Shown: positions 1 to 10,976 of the stretch, one piece after another
Layout: the number at the start of each line of letters is the position of its first letter
Position numbering within the stretch: position 1 is the first letter of the stretch
Assembly: GCF_043290135.1 (NCBI RefSeq)
Contig: NC_134710.1
Location: 142,552,832-142,616,831 of the forward strand
Length of the DNA: 64,000 bases
From: Rhipicephalus microplus
Taxonomy: Eukaryota; Arthropoda; Arachnida; Ixodida; Ixodidae
Direction of reading: 5' to 3'
Translations under genes and position numbers: made by a program
The notes under the pieces: model-generated
Database searches by the model: none
The model's input: only the letters and a program-made list of their open reading frames with translations
Told to the model about the DNA's origin: nothing

Positions 1-1162
1 GGCTGCTGTTTCAGCATGCTTTTCAACATGGTATCGCTATGTATTTTTAGCCGACACTTTTTGCATTTTGGGAATGAGGGTTCCTTTATTTTGCTAGCTC
101 AGGTCAGCTATACTTTTTCCAATTTCACTACAACCAAATTTTTTCAACGCCCCGTCAGTTTCGTTGTAGCGAGGCTTGACTGTAACAGAGTTACGGCCAT
201 AACTCCTTTAGGAAGAATAAATTTACTGTGTTAGTGCATTGAGGTTGGCCGAGTGGCTATCTAGTGCTTGATAAAGTTCCACATGACACAGTTTATCGCT
301 GATGTATAAGTGTTTCACATCCAATGAGCTTGAATCGACCGAAAATGACATCATCCAGGAAGCTAACAGAAGGCTAATTCTGTTTCTGAAAACACAACCT
401 CCACTGCCGTAGCATGAGCAAAGCGACCTCGCTTTTGAAAACCCCAGTAATAGTATTCTTTAAACAAATACTAAAAGATATGTTGTCTTGGTGTAGGGGC
501 TTGCAGTTCATTGTTTTTCATTTTGTGGACAACTATAAAGTCACCCTTCATGCCAAATTGTGGTTGCATTACGTTAAAGTAAAAACATGGTGCATGTTCT
601 ATTTTAGTGCTTGCCACAACCACAGCCACTGGATGAAAAAGCGCACGGCTACGGCCCACTGCGTGTTCCGAAACCGGTGTTGAGTGGGTCACTGTTGTGA
701 CAACCACCAGCTAATTTGCTGCGGCTTCTGCCCCGAGGGAGCTGCCGCCACCCGTTTCCCCGTCCCTCCTGTCCCCGCCCTGTCGTGCTGCACCGGCCAC
801 AACTGCAACTACTGCTGACACACACTCTCCCATAGAAAGCTGCTCTACGCGGCAGGTCGTACCATGCGCTTTTTCATCCAGCGGCCGTGCCATAATACAT
901 GAACATTCATTTCATCCCAAATATTTTTTTATAAAATTTACTATTTTTTTTTCCTGTCGGCTACACAACCTCTTCACATTCTTTTTTGCACACTTAATGA
1001 TTGGAGCAGCAGGCATATGCTAGAAGAATACTTGTGCCAGAAGTACAAGCAGAAAAGATGCCTTTAAATATTTTGGGGTAATGGGCCCCATTTTACACAA
1101 TCCAAGCAAGGCCCACATATTTGAGCATTCTAGAATGAGGACATAATTGCAAGCAATCTTAC
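1..1162. other. AT-rich non-coding stretch, probably intron
   Basis: I see no supported gene here. The open frames are short and lack recognisable motifs or convincing splice sites. If the minus-strand gene continues past the exon at 1163-1360, this would be its downstream intron. The patch at 720-890 is more C+G rich than its surroundings. Confidence 0.4.
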
Positions 1163-1360
1163 CCTGGCTGTAATGCGAGTAAGACTCCATTATGGCTTCC
1201 ACACCAGGCCACTGAAAGGGAGCTGGCACAGAACCAGCACGGTCCTCCCTGCCTTCCTCTCCCAGCTCCATCAACACAGGCTCGTCAACTGGGATTGGTG
1301 CAGTCACTGAAGGTGCCCTCGTGTGGAATATTGAGTAACTTGGCCGATGACGCCGCTTCT
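1163..1360 (-). CDS. Candidate exon of unidentified minus-strand host gene (most 3' exon seen)
   Basis: The minus-strand frame reads through residues such as RRHRPSYSIF, PIPVDEPVLMELGEE and WPGVEAIMESYSHYSQ, a composition that looks like real protein rather than a chance frame. It ends at a good donor, CAGG followed by GTAAGA. The acceptor I chose, AAATAG before AGAAGCGGCG, has a weak pyrimidine tract. It was preferred because it accepts two bases and so matches the phase-1 end of the exon at 4678-4774. The exon is 198 nt and ends in phase 1, so a further exon should lie to the left, possibly outside the window. I do not recognise the family. The acidic patch followed by WPGVEAIMESY is the best handle for a search. 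The donor and coding character are fairly convincing; the exact 5' boundary is not. Confidence 0.5.
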
Positions 1361-3539
1361 CTATTTCCCCAGTCAAGGACGAACGAATGGTCAAATCGCC
1401 ATGTATTAATTCGGCCAGAGAGGTAATTCAAGACATTCAAATTAATTCTAATACAGGTAAGTGTCAAAAATGGCTACTTGCAATGGGTGTCCCATGATTT
1501 TACGTCTTTAAAGTCTTTATTTTGTTGAACTGATGATCCAACTCAAGCTTTTGTCCTGCCTCACTTTTCTGGCATTTTCCCTCCTAATTTCCCCCATAAG
1601 TTTTTGTTTTTGAAGACCAACAAATGAATGAAACACTTAAAAGATATATGTTATAGCGGGCTGCCATGCAACATGACATTATAATAAAATAACATGTAGG
1701 TTTGTTTCATGCACATTGTCAGGATTTTGTGGCTAGGGAATTCAGCAGCTGAGGAATCAATGAAATATAAACCTCTCTATTGTGCTCTCTCGTGCCCAGA
1801 AAAGCTAGTAACACTTGCAGTACAATAACAGCAACGATGCAACGAGCACATACGTCAGTTGCTGAAAACATCATCTTTATGTTTTACACACTGACCATAT
1901 GATATGATTACATTCACTGTATATTCCAGCATAAATTCTGCTGCTCGCGTATGTTTGAGATTGTACTCCACCATTTGCATCAGACAAGCAATCTATTTAG
2001 AACATTCGGTAACATTTGAGAAGACTTCAACAGTACCGATACAACCAGGCCAGCTGGCATTGAGGGATAGCACATATAACAGTTAGCTGGTGAAACCCAG
2101 TCACAGTGAAAAAATTAAACAGGTGCACATGTCAATACACTGTAGAAGCAATTTAAAAGACAAGAATGTGTGTAATACATCAAGAGTTGCCTCACATGAG
2201 CGTAAGAGAAAAACACAACATAAGGCAGACAATAATCCATAGAGACCACGAACGCAGCAGTTACATTAAGGCATGCTTTTAATTTACAGCTGATCCCGGG
2301 TATACAAAACTCAAAAGAAATCTTGAAATAGTTTTATATACAGAGAAATCAAAATACAAAAAATGCATGTTAAAGGCCTAAATGGAAGCTTTTGAGGCCC
2401 CAGAAATCCTTACAAGCACTAACATAATGATTTGCTCACAGTATAATCAAAAACAAGGGGCGAACTGCTAGCTACCGCACTTTATTTCACATGAAAGTAG
2501 TCCGTAAACTTGTCTTGCTTCTTGCCCACCATCATGTTCCAGTCACCCTCAATATCTTTTAAGCTTTTCAAATAAGTGAATTCAGCTGCTTTGGCCACAA
2601 CAACGTTGATTGGTGCTCAAAACTGTTGCGAGCTTTGTAGCGCGGCCAAAGGTTGGTTTGCGGAAGCAGCGAAGGCGTTGACACACTCATAACCGCACGG
2701 CTACATTTCCGCAGCACCAGCAACAGCAGCCAAAATCTCAGCATCAACGCATTCAGAAACAGCTACGTCGTCATCTGTACCGATGAAATCGCTCACTGTC
2801 CGAGATGGTGCCCGGCAACGCTGATAAGTCACAGAATTCACAGAGGCACCGTACGCCGTTGTCAGTGGTCATAACGCACCCGAAGTCGTCACATGGTCCA
2901 CAAGAAGACGTTTACGATGGTGTTTTATTTGATGTCGCTCGAAGCGCCAGTCATAACTTTTATCGCTACTTGAGGGTGAACGTTAAATTCACCTCCTGAA
3001 TGTGGATTCATCAGGAACGAGGCGAGAAGTACACAAGACCACAAGCCGCAAAAGACACACCGAGTTGTTTGCGCAAGTTCCCACCATAGACATGTTGGCG
3101 ATATCGATGTCACGTGTGTTACTGTAGCTGGCAGCCGCTGCTTTCAGTCTTTGATGCGAAAAGATAAAAAACCTTGGCCTCCGAGACACGCATTTTAAAA
3201 CCGAAAACATTAAAGATGCGTTGCAAGGTTGCACATTTTGCACAAGAAATTCAAGGAGACTTCTCAACTGTTTAATATAGCCAATAATTCGATATATCCG
3301 AGTTTGATATATCCGGGATAGACTATTTAATATAAACATCCAATATATGCTATATTGTTCGGGATGTTTTCATGATAAATAAATTAGCCCAAACCTGCTG
3401 GGTCCGCTTGTTGCACATTTTAAGACAACATTTAAGAAGAGAGAGTAAGCGTTTCCATAATATTCTCTATGTTTATCTAAAAATGTCTTTTTGTGCTCTT
3501 AACTTACCAGAATGAATTACCAACCAGACCCACTACAAG
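1361..3539. other. Non-coding stretch, probably intron
   Basis: Nothing supportable was found. Frames at 1904-2086 and 2653-2999 have no motif, and codon use is not distinctive. The sequence is AT-rich. It lies between two candidate exons of the minus-strand gene and is most simply intronic. Confidence 0.4.
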
Positions 3540-4030
3540 TTCCTAGTTTTTATTTATTTTATTTTATTTATTTGATACTGTCAACCCTGTGCTTGGGGTC
3601 ATTACAGGGAGGGTGTCACAAAGTACATAATGTTCGCACAAAAAAGAAAAATTCAAACACACATATAAATACGAGATGAATAACCAACAACAGAAAAATA
3701 AGAAACAAACAACAGCGACTGTACACATAAAAATCAATGAATAAATGCTCAGAACAAAATTTAGCAAGCATCACTATGAAGAAAACTGTCTAATGCATTT
3801 TAAAAATTCACCGATGTTGTTTGTGGCACAACCGCATTGGGTAAACACTATTCCACACATCTATTGTGTCTGGGAAAAAGGAGTGGCGGAAAGCATTCGA
3901 GCGTGTGAAATAAGGTTGAATTGCTCAACTATTATTAAGACGATCACATCGCCTTCCAGGGGGCTCAAGATATAAATCCTTATTTATTTTTGTTTGCCCG
4001 CTTATAACCTTAAAAAGAAATTTAAGGCGA
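3540..4030 (-). mobile_element. 3' end of a CR1/L2-like LINE (remnant)
   Basis: On the minus strand, about 3985 to 3790 encodes a degenerate run containing CDRLNNS, IQPYFTRSNAFRHSFFP and DTIDVWN, with in-frame stops. This is the kind of motif found at the C-terminus of reverse transcriptases of CR1/L2/jockey-like non-LTR elements. It is followed by a 3' untranslated part reading CCCTGTAATGACCCC and a tail of AAATAAAT-type repeats at 3545-3580, as expected for a LINE terminus. Only the last part of the reverse transcriptase frame survives. The upstream boundary is a guess, since homology fades near 4030. The element class is inferred from the terminal motif and tail only. Confidence 0.55.
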
Positions 4031-4677
4031 TGTTTGCACCTTTCAGCAACCATAAAAAAACCATGGCTATTACATCGATAAAAATAACCGTTGCCTTTTT
4101 CCATTCTTATTTCATTTTAACATTGCACATTTATAGAGTACTTTCTCACATGCTGTCATTATCCTTTATAAAGTGACCAACTTCTCCCTGCTTATCATTG
4201 TTATAAAATGAGGACTGAGCCATGTCACACAAAGAATATTTTCATCAGTTTTCATTGTTGCATACACACAGATGGAACCACCAACTGGCTATGTAGCAGC
4301 GACTAACAATTACAGCCTTTCACACAGTCCCTGTACTTTAGTAACATTATACATAACCTGAAAATTTTGTTTTTGTTCTTCTGTCTCATCAACAGACAGG
4401 TTGCTACCGTAGCATATGTTTGCATAATATATTGTTTTCGCCTCACTGCATTGTTTATGATGTAGTAACTGTTGTAACCACATTATTCACATTGCTATGG
4501 CTGTGTCAGTTGAGAAATAAGGAAAATAAATTTATTTTATTAACACTGGTGGCTTACCTACCATTCTGGAGCAGCGAGGAGGGACAGCATGCCAAAAAGA
4601 ATGCTAAGAACCACACTGCTTTCATAAGTTTCTCAGCAGACTTCTTTATTTAGATTAAAAAAAAAACATCCACTTAC
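4031..4677. other. Non-coding stretch, probably intron
   Basis: I see no gene or repeat boundary that I can support. The DNA is AT-rich and lies within the presumed intron between the exons at 4678-4774 and 1163-1360. Confidence 0.35.
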
Positions 4678-4774
4678 TGAGCTGGTGCAGCTGTTCCTGT
4701 TCTTGCTGTTGCTGGCTGTGCTGCAGCACTGATTCATGAAACTCATGGGCAAAGTCCCGACTATATGGCTTGCC
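4678..4774 (-). CDS. Candidate exon of unidentified minus-strand host gene
   Basis: The acceptor is strong: a C/T-rich run ending in TGCCCAG directly before GGCAAGCC. The donor is also strong: CTCA followed by GTAAGT. Between them is an open 97-nt reading frame that includes GKPYSRDFAHEF, HESVLQHS and a glutamine/glutamate-rich run with HQLS. It begins in phase 0 and ends in phase 1. The phase-0 start matches a GTAGTG donor at the end of the exon at 6476-6598. The phase-1 end matches the acceptor proposed at 1360. The Q/E-rich C-terminal half suggests a helical or coiled segment. I do not recognise the gene. This is one of the better-supported exons because both splice sites are near consensus. 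Confidence 0.6.
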
Positions 4775-6475
4775 CTGGGCAGCTATGGGGCAGTGGAGAC
4801 GAACAGAAATGAGCTTCCTCTTGGCAACTACTTCAAAACCCAAGCAAATGTTTCTCGTAAAAGTTAATGCTTTAAGTATACAAGCCATGTGTCAAATTAT
4901 CGGAAGTTTTCTGCATAGAAACAACACACAGGGTGGGGCCGGGAGCAGGAAGTCAGTCCGAATAACCCGCATTTGAATCAACGAGTTTTTACTGTATAAT
5001 GCTTTTTCAGTACACTAATTTTCACACAAAAATAGATTTCAGTACTGAGGCAGTAAAGAGTGAGATGCATTCTAGTCATTTGTCATTTCGTGTGAAGTGC
5101 AGAAGCAGCCAGGCATAAGCTTGGGGTTTAACATGTTTTTTTTATGTGCTAGATGTTTGACAGTCATCCCTGATTGTCATAAACTAGTACTTAAGGCATG
5201 AGTTTTTTTTATGAAGTGCTGCTTTGTGTGAAAACGGACTGCTGTTTGTCCAACTGGCAGTGGCGATGCACTTGTGCTGAGCCGTCATCATGATGAGGAG
5301 CTGGCCAACTAGCTGCCGTCGCTGCCATTTTCTATATAAAATCCAAATTGATAACATCATCCTGTGCATCGTATGTTGTACACACGAGTAAAAGCATACA
5401 TGCACTGGAGTGTCTTTTGTTGAAAGAAGGAACATGAGCGAAACCTGGGGGAAGGGTGGGGGCTTCGTCGCTTGAGCAGCAACTGTGAACTTTGATCATA
5501 ACGGCGCTGATGTGCACACTATCTCAGCAGACATCAGCTGACAGGCCGCTTACTTTGCATTGAAATGACAGGCAGCACGCAAACGGCTTTGCTCCCTGCG
5601 GTGGCTGTACTCCCTTAGACCAGCTTTTTTCAGAGTTAGGTGAGATCGCATCCAAAAGAGCTCACTTCATCCAAAAGAGCCCTACTTCATATAACATTAC
5701 ATTTTCATGCTATCACATTCATTGCTTTTCACCCTAGTGGCGAAACTGACTTTTTTTTGCGCCATCATTGTTACAAGGAGCGTGCCAGGTGATGATGACG
5801 ATAGGAGCTCACATGGGTGCGCCACGTCGCAGATGACAGCAGCAAATTAAGGCATTGAAGACTGCTTGAGAGTAATTACAGTGCAATAATCCGTTCTGGA
5901 TGGCACAGCGGTTTCCCCTCTGTATAGTTTGCACTAACTAGGATAAATAGTGGTGCACAAACAGGAGGAGGGTGAGGTCATAACCCTCCCACTTGTCCCT
6001 GCCCCACTGTCCTTATGAGAGATTCTAATACATACCTCCAAAGATTGTGTCGATGCCATTGTAGTTCAAGAGTTCAGGTTGAATTTTGCTGACTAATTCT
6101 AGAAACTGTCATCATTTTATTTGCTGCAAGGTATCTTTAGATAAAGTAGGGAAATAGCATAATATGCAAGACGTTTATTTCTCCACACTTTCCCCCGCAG
6201 CCAACAAAATTAGGATTAGGTCCGAATTTCAACCCACCTCCCCCGAAAAAATCTTGGGTGAACTACTGGGCTAGACATAGCACTAGGCATCTACTGGGTA
6301 GACACAGCATAGGCTGAACCACTATTAGCTTAAACAGTCAGCAAATGCACACAAGACACATTATGGGGACTACGTAATAATTCGTTGCAACTACATCTTG
6401 ACCATTACTGAAGCGAAGCTAACATGTACTTGAAAAAGTTTTACTGAAAGCAGATGGCAGGTTAGCAGACACTAC
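4775..6475. other. Presumed intron, no feature recognised
   Basis: Nothing coding is supported. A purine/pyrimidine mixed stretch at 5180-5560 has open frames in several phases, but none carries a known motif. Confidence 0.35.
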
Positions 6476-6598
6476 GTCTTGTGACAGCGGCCTCTTCCGA
6501 TTGATTGATGGTATGTGCCATATCTCTTCATTAGAGCGAAAATCGATTTTGGAACCTGTGACAGCTCCAGACTTGCACACAAGAGCGCTGGTTAGAGG
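6476..6598 (-). CDS. Candidate exon of unidentified minus-strand host gene; 5' edge lies in a tandem triplication
   Basis: The acceptor reads ATGTTGCAG before CCTCTAACC, and the open phase contains SALVCKSGAVTGSKIDFR and IWHIPSINRKRPLSQD. A GTAGTG donor after codon GAC gives a 123-nt exon of 41 codons, phase 0 at both ends. This joins in frame to the exon at 4678-4774. It does not join in frame to the exon at 7378-7509, which ends in phase 1. Either an exon between them was missed, or one boundary is wrong. The acceptor and first 24 bases of the exon belong to the 261-bp unit that is repeated twice more upstream. An alternative donor (TTCA before GTAAAA, near 6444) would extend it. Confidence is moderate because of the phase conflict. 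Confidence 0.42.
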
Positions 6599-7351
6599 CT
6601 GCAACATAATTAACGAGGCAGTGGTGGTTGTTTTAAGTAGTGCTTTTTAGGACTTTTAAATCACAGGTGAAAATCCGAAAAAATGAATGCTAATGTGTTT
6701 CAGCCCCGACTTCAGACATTCTGAAACATTGCGTCTATGGGGCATGTGGCAGTGCTGCAAAGCCATATGAATTAACAATCACATCTGAGAAATCAGTAGT
6801 TGACTGTATGCACAAACGCAGAATGGATTTGGATTGCACACAAGAGCGCTGGTTAGAGGCTGCAACATAATTAACGAGGCAGTGGTGGTTGTTTTAACTA
6901 GTGCTATTTAGGACTTTTAAATCACAGGTGAAAATCCGAAAAATTGAATGCTAATGTGTTTCAGCCCCGACTTCAGACATTCTGAAACATTGCGTCTATG
7001 GGGCATGTGGCAGTGCTGCAAAGCCATATGAATTAACAATCACATCTGAGAAATCAGTAGTTGACTGTATGCACAAACGCAGAATGGATTTGGATTGCAC
7101 ACAAGAGCGCTGGTTAGAGGCTGCAACATAATTAACGAGGCAGTGGTGGTTGTTTTAACTAGTGCTATTTAGGACTTTTAAATCACAGGTGAAAATCCGA
7201 AAAATTGAATGCTAATGTGTTTCAGCCCCGACTTCAGACATTCTGAAACATTGCGTCTATGGGGCATGTGGCAGTGCTGCAAAGCCATATGAATTAACAA
7301 TCACATCTGAAAAATCAGTAGTTGACTGTATGCACAAACGCAGAATGGATT
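6575..7351. repeat. 261-bp tandem repeat, three near-identical copies
   Basis: The motif GCACACAAGAGCGCTGG starts at 6575, 6836 and 7097, giving an exact period of 261 bp twice. The copies differ by only a few substitutions (for example AGTAGTGCTTTTTAGG against ACTAGTGCTATTTAGG). The third copy stops near 7351, where the sequence passes into the flank of the next exon. Copy 2 and copy 3 are almost identical, which suggests a recent or homogenised expansion. Each copy carries a candidate 3' splice site of the minus-strand gene. Confidence 0.9.
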
Positions 7352-7377
7352 CCAAACTCTGATGACGAATCTGTTAC

Positions 7378-7509
7378 CTTGTATAGAAAGCGGCTTGTGG
7401 CCAGGTGAACCTTCAGAAGTTGCACAGACACCATTCTGGTGTGACTCCATGCTAGCAGCCAGCTGTCGCTTCAGTGCACGCCTTTGCAGGTACCCCGCTG
7501 ATGTGATGG
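7378..7509 (-). CDS. Candidate exon of unidentified minus-strand host gene
   Basis: On the minus strand a C/T-rich acceptor (CCTCTTTTGCCAG) precedes CCATCACATC, and the exon ends at ACAAG followed by GTAACAG. The 132-nt frame includes ITSAGYLQRRALKRQLAAS and ends in HKPLSIQ. It needs one base from the preceding exon and donates one base, so it is phase 1 at both ends. The exon at 18319-18564 ends in phase 1 if its donor is of the GC type, making these two exons compatible across an intron of about 10.8 kb. The basic stretch QRRALKRQ followed by a Ser/Gly-rich segment looks like a linker region. No family was recognised. Confidence 0.55.
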
Positions 7510-8576
7510 CTGGCAAAAGAGGATCAAAATTAACATCATAAGTCAAAAGCAGACACCTTTGTTGGTAGCAATTTTACATATTAATCAGTAATCTCACTAT
7601 TTTTACATTCAAACAATCACAAATGTGTGTTGATAACTACACCAGGAATGATTCATATCACATGTGTGAGGTACTTAAGGATATGGCTTGAAATACAGTC
7701 AACCACCAATTTTTTCGGACAAGCCCCATAAACGTAGATGTCTAAAAACCTCTGGAATTTCAGACATGAAAACTCTTTGGTGTCTGGTTTTTCGGACTTC
7801 TTGCCCGAAATTCCAGTCAGAAAAGGCATTTTTAAAGCCCTAACCTCAGCAGCACCTATCATCTTGTGGGTTTGAACCTGCGCTTTCGCAAGTCGATTTG
7901 GATGCATCCATAGCAGTGTTTGATAGTCTGCTTAGCTGCAATCAGGGGTGCAAAAGCCAAAATAGAATTTTGAGTCATTTGTGAAGCACTAAAATCCTAA
8001 TTTGGAGCATGTTAGATGGGGGACAAAATTAATTTAATCACAAAAGACAAAAGAGCTGTATAAAAAAGCTTACATTTTTAAACAATGGTGCAAAAATGTA
8101 CAAACCGTTCAATATCACCTAAATCATGCAGTGTGAACATGAACACTTCTATTTAAATACAAGTAGTAGTTTGAATCACCTTGCCGAGCAAACAATGATC
8201 AAGTATTTACTAGCAGTTTCCTTGCCTGTCAAATCCTTTGACAGACTCTGTGAACTGAAATGTGGATCTGCCAAGGTGGCGACTTTGAAATTCGGGGAAT
8301 TTGTAAAATTGAGGAGTAGGCGTGGCGAACACAAAAAATAAAAGCTGGTGCACAGTTTTGATGTTTTTTAGGGCTGCCAAAATGCCATACCTTGCTCCAA
8401 ATGATTGCCAGTAACTTTTCTGAGTGTCAGCTATCACACTAGTACCCACAATTATGCGGCGTATACACGCACGAGTAAGTGAACAAAATGTGCCGTGTCC
8501 CGTGACTAGTGCTAACAGCCCCTTCCAAATCTCAATACGCTTTTCCACAGGGCACCAGTGTACTGCCGCGAAGGTA
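7510..8576. other. Intronic DNA with one pogo-type inverted-repeat end
   Basis: At 7696 the sequence CAGTCAACCACCAATTTT followed by TTCGGAC resembles the terminus of the element at 38767-39677 and is preceded by TA. No matching right end was located, so this is at most a truncated pogo-type remnant. The rest shows nothing I can support. Confidence 0.3.
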
Positions 8577-9172
8577 GCTTACAGGGGCCCTGCAACACTT
8601 TTTGAGCATGGTGAGAAAACGCTGCCGATCGGTTGTAGCAGCTCCTGAGAACACGCGAGTCAAATAATATAGCGCAGCATGTGGCCTGGAATTCCCAATA
8701 AAGTATCAAAGTCAGCTAAATATTGCTTCCTTTTTTCTCAACAAATGACGAAGGAAGCTCAAAAATCACTTATAGAAGGCCACCTATCAGCCATTGGCTG
8801 ATTTGAACATGGCGCGCTCAGTCATTACAGGGATCGGCGCAAGAGGGCGAGACTTGTCCACGCGTGCGTGCGGAATCACTTTGAAAAAGCAGGGTATTGG
8901 AGGAAAAAGAAAGAAAAAAGTGCTCAAGGTTACGAGGCCCGCGTGACGTATTTTCTTTGCCTATGCCATCCGTCCCTGCTTAGATTCCAGCGCTTTCGCC
9001 GGGACGAGACAATGGGGAATGCGATTGCAGCGTGCGACAAATCTTTGTAACTCCACTCATACTGGACGAATACCTAAAATTTTTCCGGTGCTGAAATCGT
9101 GAGGCAATAAACTCTTTGACTGAGTCTATTCTATGGTTACCTCAAAAAGTTTTTCAAGGCCCCTTTGAGCAG
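8577..9172. mobile_element. TTAA-target MITE, family A (AGGGGCCCTGC termini)
   Basis: The left terminus reads AGGGGCCCTGCAACACTTTT. The right terminus is its imperfect reverse complement, with AAGGCCCCT followed by TTGA. A better preserved copy of the same family lies at 39871-40440, where both flanks are exactly TTAA. Here the flanks are TTAC and TTGA, each one change from TTAA. No transposase frame is present. TTAA target duplication is known for piggyBac and Kolobok elements, and the window holds a Kolobok-like element, but the assignment of this MITE to either superfamily is inference. Confidence 0.7.
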
Positions 9173-9576
9173 CATTCTGCACGGGTCTGAACGTGGCCTA
9201 GAAATTTTTGAACACTGCTACCCCCCACCCCTTTTTTTCTACTTTCACGATGAAGTGAAGTTATTTAGGGCAAAAGTTGGCAGCTCGCTTGAAGAGCCCC
9301 AGATAAAGTAACAACGGCATGTGCCCGCTGGCCCGGTGACCTGCTACAACCGGGACCTGCCAGGACCACTCAAGAACACTAAAATGTTTTATGTGTCGTT
9401 CCCAACCAACGTAGAGGGCGGCAACGCCAGCGTTCGTCGTACGTCGAGTTTGTTTCGAAGCGGAAAACGCGGCATATGGTTGCTGTTTTAGTTGCCAACA
9501 TACCATACCTGCGTTTGCTGAATAGAGAGTTCATATTTCCCGCAAAGCGTTGGTGGCTACGGCAACGCTTTTTGTC
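9173..9576. other. Spacer between two MITEs
   Basis: No gene or repeat was recognised in these 400 bases. They lie within the presumed intron between the exons at 18319-18564 and 7378-7509. Confidence 0.35.
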
Positions 9577-10220
9577 ATAAAGGGGTACTGACACAAAAAA
9601 TTTGTGCTCCCATTTTTCTGCTACAATGCGTTGCTGTAAGGCTGTTTGTCATGACATGACACATTGTTTGCTGCAGCACGTGACAAATAGTTAATTGCAG
9701 GCCCCTCATTATTGATCAGTTTCGGTTTAAGAAAGTTCCAAAAACTGGGTGCAACTGTTGCCACCTAGCGTGTGCAGCTCTTAACTACGTCAGCACACAG
9801 AACTGTGACTCACTTCCTCACAATCCACAACAAGAATTACTTCTGAATAGGAAACAGCACTGGAATGTCACCAAACACAAAACTTTCTTAGCGTGCACCA
9901 CGGCCATGCACTCGCAATCAGCCACCGAGAAATATAGACTTCGGAAACTAACATGGCAAAAGAAAAAAAAATGGCGGCTATGACGTCATCATAACTTGTT
10001 TTGTTGACCGCAGCGTGGTGACGTGAGGGAAGTAGGGGGTCACCTCCGAGGGCGTCTATAGTGCTATGGAGTCGGTTGCTCACGCAAACTTCAAAATTAA
10101 TTTAAAATACATTCCAAGCTATATTAACTGTTGATATCTTGCAAATGATAAACGGATGTTCACAAGAATCGACCCCGCAGGCTATCTCGGCCCTGAAATT
10201 TTGTGTTAGTACCCCTTTAA
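9577..10220. mobile_element. TTAA-target MITE, family B (AGGGGTACT termini)
   Basis: The left end reads AGGGGTACTGACACAAAA and the right end TTTTGTGTTAGTACCCCT, an inverted repeat of about 18 bp with one mismatch. The right flank is TTAA and the left flank ATAA. The internal 600 bp has no transposase-like frame. The first five bases, AGGGG, match those of MITE family A, so the two families may be mobilised by related transposases. Coordinates include the flanking four bases. Confidence 0.7.
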
Positions 10221-10409
10221 AGTCGCATCCTCCCGCCGGTAGGTATCCGCTGAGGTTAGCGGACCGATGGGAGAGTGGTTGTTATATGGAGTGCAGTGCA
10301 CTGTACATGGAGGAAGGAAAAAGAAAGGAGGGAGCATCACTACCGTGTCGGTCCAACATGTGATCAAAACGTCGAAGCGTTTTGGTACTACCTATGGGGT
10401 TCCAATGAA

Positions 10410-10705
10410 GAAGAGGAAATGGATTTGATTGATATGTGGGGTTTAACGTCCCAAAAGAGGAGGAAATGGATATGGGCCGGGCATGTAGCGCGTAGACAGG
10501 ATAACCACTGGTCGTTAGGGGTAACTAACTAGATTCCCAGAGAAGGGAAGCGGGTTAGGGGGAGACAGAAGGTTAGGTGGGCAGATGAGATTAAGAAGTT
10601 TGCGGGTATAAATTGGCAGCAGCAAGCACAGGACCGGGTTAACTGGCGGAACATGGGAGAGGCGTTTGTCCTGCAGTGGACGTAGTCAGGCTGATGATGA
10701 TGATG
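10410..10705 (+). mobile_element. 3' end of an RTE-like LINE (remnant)
   Basis: The plus strand from about 10460 encodes a decayed C-terminus with WAGHVARRQDNHW, then in other phases a basic GRQKVRW-type run, then AGINWQQQAQDR and an ending like NMGEAFVLQW. This order is typical of the extreme C-terminus of arthropod endonuclease/reverse transcriptases of the RTE group. It is followed by a GATGATGATGATG tail at 10692-10708, and RTE elements commonly end in short tandem repeats. In-frame stops and shifts show the copy is dead. Only the last 250 bp is present, as expected from 5' truncation. The clade is inferred from the terminus alone. Confidence 0.6.
10425..10459 (-). mobile_element. 35-bp extreme 5'-truncated SINE insertion with 12-bp target duplication
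   Basis: The 35 bases contain GGGGTTTAACGTCCC, the tail-end motif of the tick repeat seen at 28421-28571. They are flanked on each side by the identical 12-mer GAGGAAATGGAT (10413-10424 and 10460-10471). The insertion splits the coding remnant of the RTE-like LINE. Exact flanking repeats and inclusion of only the 3' end are the signature of LINE-assisted retroposition. Confidence 0.75.
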
Positions 10706-10976
10706 ATGGGGTTCCGTTTTTGAACCGCCTGCGTGAGCCGGCCGGTCTGTGCCAAAAGCGGCGAAGAAGCACGTTTCGATTAAAAGCTACAGGGCACCAT
10801 ACCCCAAAGTCTTGTTGCTTGCATGATCTTGACGTGTTGGGCCAGAGAGTTAATATACAGACTCTAGAGGCTGCCCATAGGGCCCATGCATTCAAACCTA
10901 TGACCGATCGTGCGCAGCCATAATGGAACGATACCAGCTTTTGAGTGACATCCACTCATGTTTTCTGTTTCATGCA

